Shown here: piece after piece, positions 51,451-55,426 of the stretch
Layout of the letters: the number at the start of each line of letters is the position of its first letter
Position numbering within the stretch: the stretch's first letter is position 1
Assembly: GCA_944327245.1 (NCBI GenBank)
Contig: CALVHD010000012.1
Coordinates: 1-55,426, forward strand
Length of the DNA: 55,426 bases
Direction of reading: 5' to 3'
Origin: Candidatus Gastranaerophilales bacterium
Lineage (GTDB): Bacteria > Cyanobacteriota > Vampirovibrionia > Gastranaerophilales > Gastranaerophilaceae
Made by a program: the position numbers and the translations under genes
The notes under the pieces: generated by a model
Database searches by the model: none
What the model saw: only the letters and a program-made list of their open reading frames with translations
What the model was told of the DNA's origin: nothing

Positions 51451-53991
51451 TTGGCTCAAACTAGCTTATTTGATGACGGAAAAATAATCCCCGTTAATAT
51501 ACGCGACGAAATGAAACGTTGTTACATTGATTACGCTATGAGCGTAATTGTAGGACGCGCATTACCTGATGTTAGAGATGGTTTAAAGCCTGTTCACAGA
51601 CGTATTTTGTTTGCTATGAATGAACTCGGAATGACACCTGATAAACCATTTAAAAAATGTGCAAGAATAGTTGGTGAAGTTCTTGGTAAATATCACCCCC
51701 ACGGTGATAGCTCCGTTTATGAAGCTCTTGTTCGTATGGCGCAAGATTTCTCAACAAGATATTTAACAGTAGACGGACACGGCAACTTTGGCTCTGTTGA
51801 TGGTGATGGCGCCGCTGCAATGCGTTACACGGAAGCAAGAATGCACAAAATCACAACCGCAATGCTTGCTGATATCGACTGTGAAACGGTTAATTTTATA
51901 CCTAACTTCGATGGCTCACTGGAAGAACCCTCCGTGCTTCCTACAAGACTACCAATGCTATTATTAAACGGCACATCAGGTATTGCTGTCGGCATGGCAA
52001 CAAACATCCCTCCGCACAATTTAAATGAAGTTGTAGATGGGGTTATAGCTTTAATCGATAACCCGAATATAACAACAGAAGGCCTAATGCAATATATTAA
52101 GGGACCCGATTTCCCAACAGCTGCAACAATTGTTGGTACATCAGAAATCAAAAAAGCTTATGAAACAGGCAGAGGTTCAATTAAAATGCGTGCTGTTTCA
52201 TCTATTGAAGAATTGCAAGGCGGAGGCGGCCGCCAAGGCAGAAGCGCAATAGTAGTTACAGAAATTCCATATCAGGTAAATAAAGCCGAATTAATCAGAA
52301 AAATAGCTGAACTTGTTAAAGATGGCAAAATTCAAGGCATTTCAGATCTTCGTGATGAATCAGACAGAGAAGGTATGAGAATAGTCATTGAATTAAAACG
52401 TGATGCAAAACCTGATGTTGTAAGAAACAACTTATACAAACAAACCGCACTTTCAACAAGCTTTGGTTTTAATATGGTTGCTTTAGTCGGTCAACAACCA
52501 AGACTGTTAAATCTTTACGAAGTTTTATCAGAATTTATTGAGCACAGAGTTGAAGTTATCACAAGAAGAACAATGTTTTTCTTGAAAAAAGCCAAAATGC
52601 GCGCTCATATATTAGAAGGCTTAATGATTGCACTTAATTCATTAGATGAAGTCATTGAATTAATCAAAAAATCTCCTAATACCGAAGCTGCCCGCACAGG
52701 CTTAATAAACAGATTCGGTCTAGACACAGAACAAGCAAATGCAATCCTTGAAATGCAATTAAGACGCTTAACAGGATTGGAACAAGATAAAATCAGAGCC
52801 GAACACGCTGAATTATTAAAGAAAATTGCCGAATATGAAGAACTGTTATCTTCAAGAGATAAAATTTTAGCTCTAATCAAAGTTGAACTAAATGAAGATA
52901 AAGAAAAATACGGCGATGAAAGAAAAACCCAAATTGTTCCTGAAGAAGGCGAAATAAGTGTTGAAGACTTAACTCCAAATACTCAAATGGCAGTATTCAT
53001 AACTCGTCAAGGTTACATCAAAAGAATTTCTCTTGACACCTTTGTTCGCCAAAACAGAGCAACAAGAGGAAAAGGCGGCATGAAAACAAAAGAAGATGAT
53101 GATGTGGCGCATTTCTTTACTGCAATGATGCATGATAAGGTTCTGTTCTTCTCCTCAAAAGGACTTGTTTATTCTCTATCTGTTTATGATTTTCCTGAAG
53201 GCTCAAGACAGTCAAAAGGACTTCCTATCATAAACGTTCTTCCTTTGGAACAAGATGAACAAATAACCGCAATTGTGCCTGTTTCAGAGTTTAAAGAAGA
53301 TTTAAATTTAATCATGCTAACTAAAAAAGGCTATATTAAAAGAATTTCCCTTGATAATTTTACATCAATTCGAAGAAACGGTTTAATCGCTATAGGCTTA
53401 GAAGAAAACGACACTTTGAATTGGGTAAAATTAGCCAAAGGCAATGATGAAATTATAATCGGAACATCTTGCGGTATGGCAATAAGATTCCCGATTGAAG
53501 ATTTAAGACCTTTGGGACGCTCAGCTCGTGGAGTTAATTCTATGAAATTAAGAGCTTCTGATGAAATTATCGGCTGTGATGTCGTTCCAAAAGATTATGA
53601 CGCCGATTTATTGGTTGTAACATCAGACGGTTTTGGAAAACGTTCTAAAATTTCTGAGTTCAGAACACAAAACAGAGGCGGTATGGGTCTTATTGCAACT
53701 AAATTCAAATCATCAACTTCAAGACTGGTTGATTTATCAATAGTTAAAGAAGAAGATGAAATTATGGTTGTAACCGCAAATGGTGTTGTTACAAGAGTCA
53801 GCGCTTCTGATATTTCTCGCCAAGGCAGACCCGCCACAGGTGTTAGAGTTCAAACTCTTGATGGCGATGATTGCGTTGTATCGGTAAATAAAATCATAAA
53901 TACCGATGATGAAGAAAAAGACAAAGACGCCATACAAGAAGCAAAAGAAGAAATTGCAAACTCTGTTGAACAAGGCAACATCTTTGAATAA
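51451..53991 (+). CDS. gyrA: DNA gyrase subunit A
   Basis: DNA cleavage/rejoining subunit of gyrase, 846 residues. The start is TTG with a strong GGAAGGAG nine bases upstream. Catalytic Tyr126 lies in [10 protein letters not shown]. The quinolone-response region [17 protein letters not shown] has Ser87 and Glu91 at the positions of E. coli Ser83 and Asp87, the usual susceptible-type residues. The C-terminal beta-pinwheel has six blades. The GyrA box reads [10 protein letters not shown] instead of QRRGGKG, a variant I associate with cyanobacterial gyrases. gyrB is not in the window. Topoisomerase IV ParC is excluded by the full pinwheel. Confidence 0.94.
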   Translation: MAQTSLFDDGKIIPVNIRDEMKRCYIDYAMSVIVGRALPDVRDGLKPVHRRILFAMNELGMTPDKPFKKCARIVGEVLGKYHPHGDSSVYEALVRMAQDFSTRYLTVDGHGNFGSVDGDGAAAMRYTEARMHKITTAMLADIDCETVNFIPNFDGSLEEPSVLPTRLPMLLLNGTSGIAVGMATNIPPHNLNEVVDGVIALIDNPNITTEGLMQYIKGPDFPTAATIVGTSEIKKAYETGRGSIKMRAVSSIEELQGGGGRQGRSAIVVTEIPYQVNKAELIRKIAELVKDGKIQGISDLRDESDREGMRIVIELKRDAKPDVVRNNLYKQTALSTSFGFNMVALVGQQPRLLNLYEVLSEFIEHRVEVITRRTMFFLKKAKMRAHILEGLMIALNSLDEVIELIKKSPNTEAARTGLINRFGLDTEQANAILEMQLRRLTGLEQDKIRAEHAELLKKIAEYEELLSSRDKILALIKVELNEDKEKYGDERKTQIVPEEGEISVEDLTPNTQMAVFITRQGYIKRISLDTFVRQNRATRGKGGMKTKEDDDVAHFFTAMMHDKVLFFSSKGLVYSLSVYDFPEGSRQSKGLPIINVLPLEQDEQITAIVPVSEFKEDLNLIMLTKKGYIKRISLDNFTSIRRNGLIAIGLEENDTLNWVKLAKGNDEIIIGTSCGMAIRFPIEDLRPLGRSARGVNSMKLRASDEIIGCDVVPKDYDADLLVVTSDGFGKRSKISEFRTQNRGGMGLIATKFKSSTSRLVDLSIVKEEDEIMVVTANGVVTRVSASDISRQGRPATGVRVQTLDGDDCVVSVNKIINTDDEEKDKDAIQEAKEEIANSVEQGNIFE

Positions 53992-53995
53992 AACA

Positions 53996-54029
53996 AATTA
54001 AAAGAGGGTCAATTGACCCTCTTTTAATT
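53996..54029. terminator. Bidirectional terminator after gyrA
   Basis: A 34-base perfect palindrome centred at 54012/54013 with a GC-rich AGAGGGTC arm and T/A runs on both sides. It serves gyrA and the convergent kinase gene. Confidence 0.92.
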
Positions 54030-54033
54030 TAAA

Positions 54034-54705
54034 CTATTTAATTTCCCCGCTATTTAATAATTTTTCTACTTCATTTTTAATTTTTTGATGAATTTCATCT
54101 TGGCTCTTTGTACCGTCAAGCTCAATAAAACCATATTCTTTAATTAATTTTTTATATTCATCAAGACATCTTTTTTGATATATTTCAAAACTGTTATAAA
54201 TATCTGTCGATAAACCAATATCACGCCCTGATTCAAAATAATCAAGCGCTCCATTTTTAGCTATAAGTCTTTTAATTAAAATATCCGGTGCAACATTTAA
54301 ATAAAAAACTAAATCAGGCTTAGGAGCAAAACTGTAGAGATTTTTAACCCAATTGATGTCATGACCCCTAACCGAATCACGCACAAATGCAGTATAAACA
54401 TATCTGTCCATTAAAACAACAAAACCCGCCTTAAGAGCCGGAATTATCTCGTTTTCCAGTCTGTCCGTATAATCAGCCGCATATAAAAGAGAATATGTTG
54501 TTGTATTTAACATATTTTTTTCTTTTGCTTCATTTATTATTCCCGAAATCAATCTTGAAGTTTTCCACTCAGAAACAGTGCAACCGTAACACCTGTCTAT
54601 AACATATTTAGATAATAAATTAACTTGTGTAGATTTACCTGAGCCGTCTGTACCTTCAATAACAACCAACAAGCCGTCATAACCGTGTTTTTTATTATTT
54701 TTCAT
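54034..54705 (-). CDS. Thymidylate-kinase-like protein (second of tandem pair)
   Basis: P-loop kinase of 223 residues, related to Tmk. Walker A is EGTDGSGKSTQ (about 17-27) and the DRYVYTAFVRD motif matches the Tmk DRY region. The substrate loop (REPGGT in true dTMP kinases) is replaced here by SEWKTSR. Its paralogue lies just upstream, with an 11-base overlap, so the two are cotranslated. The pair could form a heterodimer, or one may have changed substrate. A canonical tmk may exist elsewhere in the genome. Confidence 0.82.
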   Translation of the reverse strand: MKNNKKHGYDGLLVVIEGTDGSGKSTQVNLLSKYVIDRCYGCTVSEWKTSRLISGIINEAKEKNMLNTTTYSLLYAADYTDRLENEIIPALKAGFVVLMDRYVYTAFVRDSVRGHDINWVKNLYSFAPKPDLVFYLNVAPDILIKRLIAKNGALDYFESGRDIGLSTDIYNSFEIYQKRCLDEYKKLIKEYGFIELDGTKSQDEIHQKIKNEVEKLLNSGEIK

Positions 54706-55384
54706 TTTGTTCCTTTAAAATTTTTCTTGATTTTAATAGTTCGGATACTTTTTGCCTTATAAATTCTTGTTTAGTATGTATGGTTTCCATAGCATCAATT
54801 TTAATTAAACCAAACTCGTCAATCATAGCTTTATACTGTTCAACTATTCGATTTTGGAATAAAACATAGCTTTTATAAGGATTATTAGACAATTTCATAT
54901 CCATGCCCGCTTCATAAAATTTTGGCTGCCTGTTTGAACAAATTCTCTCTAAGCTATCTTTCGGGCTAACATCAAAATAAAAAGTCATATCAGGTTTAAT
55001 TGCAAAACCATACATATTTCTAACCCATTTAGGGTCAACTTCTCTGGCTACATCTCTTGCAAAAGCAGTATAAACGTATCTGTCTGCCAAAACCACAAAC
55101 CCCGCTTTTAAGGCAGGTTTAATTGTTCTTTCTAATCTATCCGCAAAATCAACTGCATGCAACAGAGAAAAAGTTCTTCCTGATAAAAGATTTTTCTTTT
55201 TTGCCTTTTTGGTTGTATTTGAAATCAACTCTGAAGAATTCCATTGTGTTAAAATTACATCTATTCCTTTTGATTTTAGCCAATTATGCAATAATTCAAT
55301 TTGTGTAGATTTACCCGAACCGTCAATACCTTCTACACAAATTAGTACACCTGAATAGGTATGTTTTTTTGAAAATCTTAACAT
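54695..55384 (-). CDS. Thymidylate-kinase-like protein (first of tandem pair)
   Basis: P-loop kinase of 229 residues similar to the next gene over its whole length. Walker A is EGIDGSGKSTQ (about 18-28), DRYVYTAFARD is the Tmk motif, and the segment corresponding to REPGGT reads TQWNSSE. A following FYEAGMDMKLS element is shared with the paralogue (FESGRDIGLS). The start has AAGG upstream and lies 42 bases from the window edge, so any upstream partner is unseen. Confidence 0.82.
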   Translation of the reverse strand: MLRFSKKHTYSGVLICVEGIDGSGKSTQIELLHNWLKSKGIDVILTQWNSSELISNTTKKAKKKNLLSGRTFSLLHAVDFADRLERTIKPALKAGFVVLADRYVYTAFARDVAREVDPKWVRNMYGFAIKPDMTFYFDVSPKDSLERICSNRQPKFYEAGMDMKLSNNPYKSYVLFQNRIVEQYKAMIDEFGLIKIDAMETIHTKQEFIRQKVSELLKSRKILKEQNEK

Positions 55385-55426
55385 TTTTTACCTTGTTTTT
55401 TTAGTTGCACGTAATATATTAATAAT

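Overview
The window is a gene-dense, AT-rich stretch of a diderm bacterial chromosome. It holds 49 protein-coding genes, no rRNA, tRNA, CRISPR array or insertion sequence, and no gap longer than about 300 bases. UGA is used as a stop, including inside the autoregulatory prfB site, so the code is standard. Paired L- and P-ring genes (flgH, flgI) and an LptF/G permease show an outer membrane. Reverse rubrerythrin, a pyruvate formate-lyase activase and a complex I-like Hyf/Ehr module point to an anaerobe. Low GC, a gyrase A tail that looks cyanobacteria-like from memory, a GH57 enzyme, RqcP and two families I remember from gut Gastranaerophilales (a protein starting MGMAASQARF and a 60-residue peptide with an FAFRG motif) make a non-photosynthetic relative of cyanobacteria (Melainabacteria/Vampirovibrionia) my best guess. 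This is inference, not proof.

Layout. 1-8956: zinc-ribbon protein, pheA, smpB, an orphan histidine kinase, a GH57 enzyme, recF, a PfkB kinase and rqcP. 9028-12525: ald-proB-proA. 12628-18435: a helical-repeat protein, lptF/G, tyrA, a leuD-like subunit, an isocitrate dehydrogenase-like gene, reverse rubrerythrin and pflA. 18579-19640: a possible axial-type secreted protein behind a sigma-28-like promoter. 19787-28180 (minus): an 11-gene flagellar operon running SLT, flgF, flgG, flgA, flgH, flgI, flgJ(N), flgM-like, flgN, flgK, flgL. 28350-36220: apt, prfB with its programmed +1 frameshift, a secreted NTF2-like protein, a tiny FRG peptide, der, plsY, a Gly/Ala-rich protein and a GH13-like enzyme. 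36350-43594 (minus): a six-gene Hyf-like membrane complex. 43713-55384: coaE, a BI-1 protein, recJ, fliN, a ThiF/MoeB-type E1, a TPR-like protein, wecB, a GT4 glycosyltransferase, gyrA and two tandem thymidylate-kinase-like genes.

How it fits together. Alanine dehydrogenase, ProB/ProA, PheA, TyrA and the aconitase-type subunit with its dehydrogenase connect pyruvate, 2-oxoglutarate and amino-acid synthesis. The flagellar operon makes the rod, rings, hook-filament junction and export chaperone; fliN sits elsewhere and the filament, hook and export genes lie outside the window. The Hyf-like complex keeps its membrane arm and FeS subunit, but three of the four NiFe-ligating cysteines are missing in its large subunit. 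It therefore looks like an energy-converting hydrogenase-related (Ehr) complex rather than a hydrogenase.

Most notable: (1) the Ehr-type complex with a fused ferredoxin/NuoB-like subunit; (2) a repeated arrangement in which genes without a Shine-Dalgarno have a -10-like hexamer exactly 6 nt (sometimes 7) before the ATG, suggesting leaderless mRNAs; (3) the MGMAASQARF protein as a candidate new flagellum-associated secreted family; (4) tandem Tmk-like kinases lacking the usual substrate loop; (5) an L-ring protein without a lipobox.
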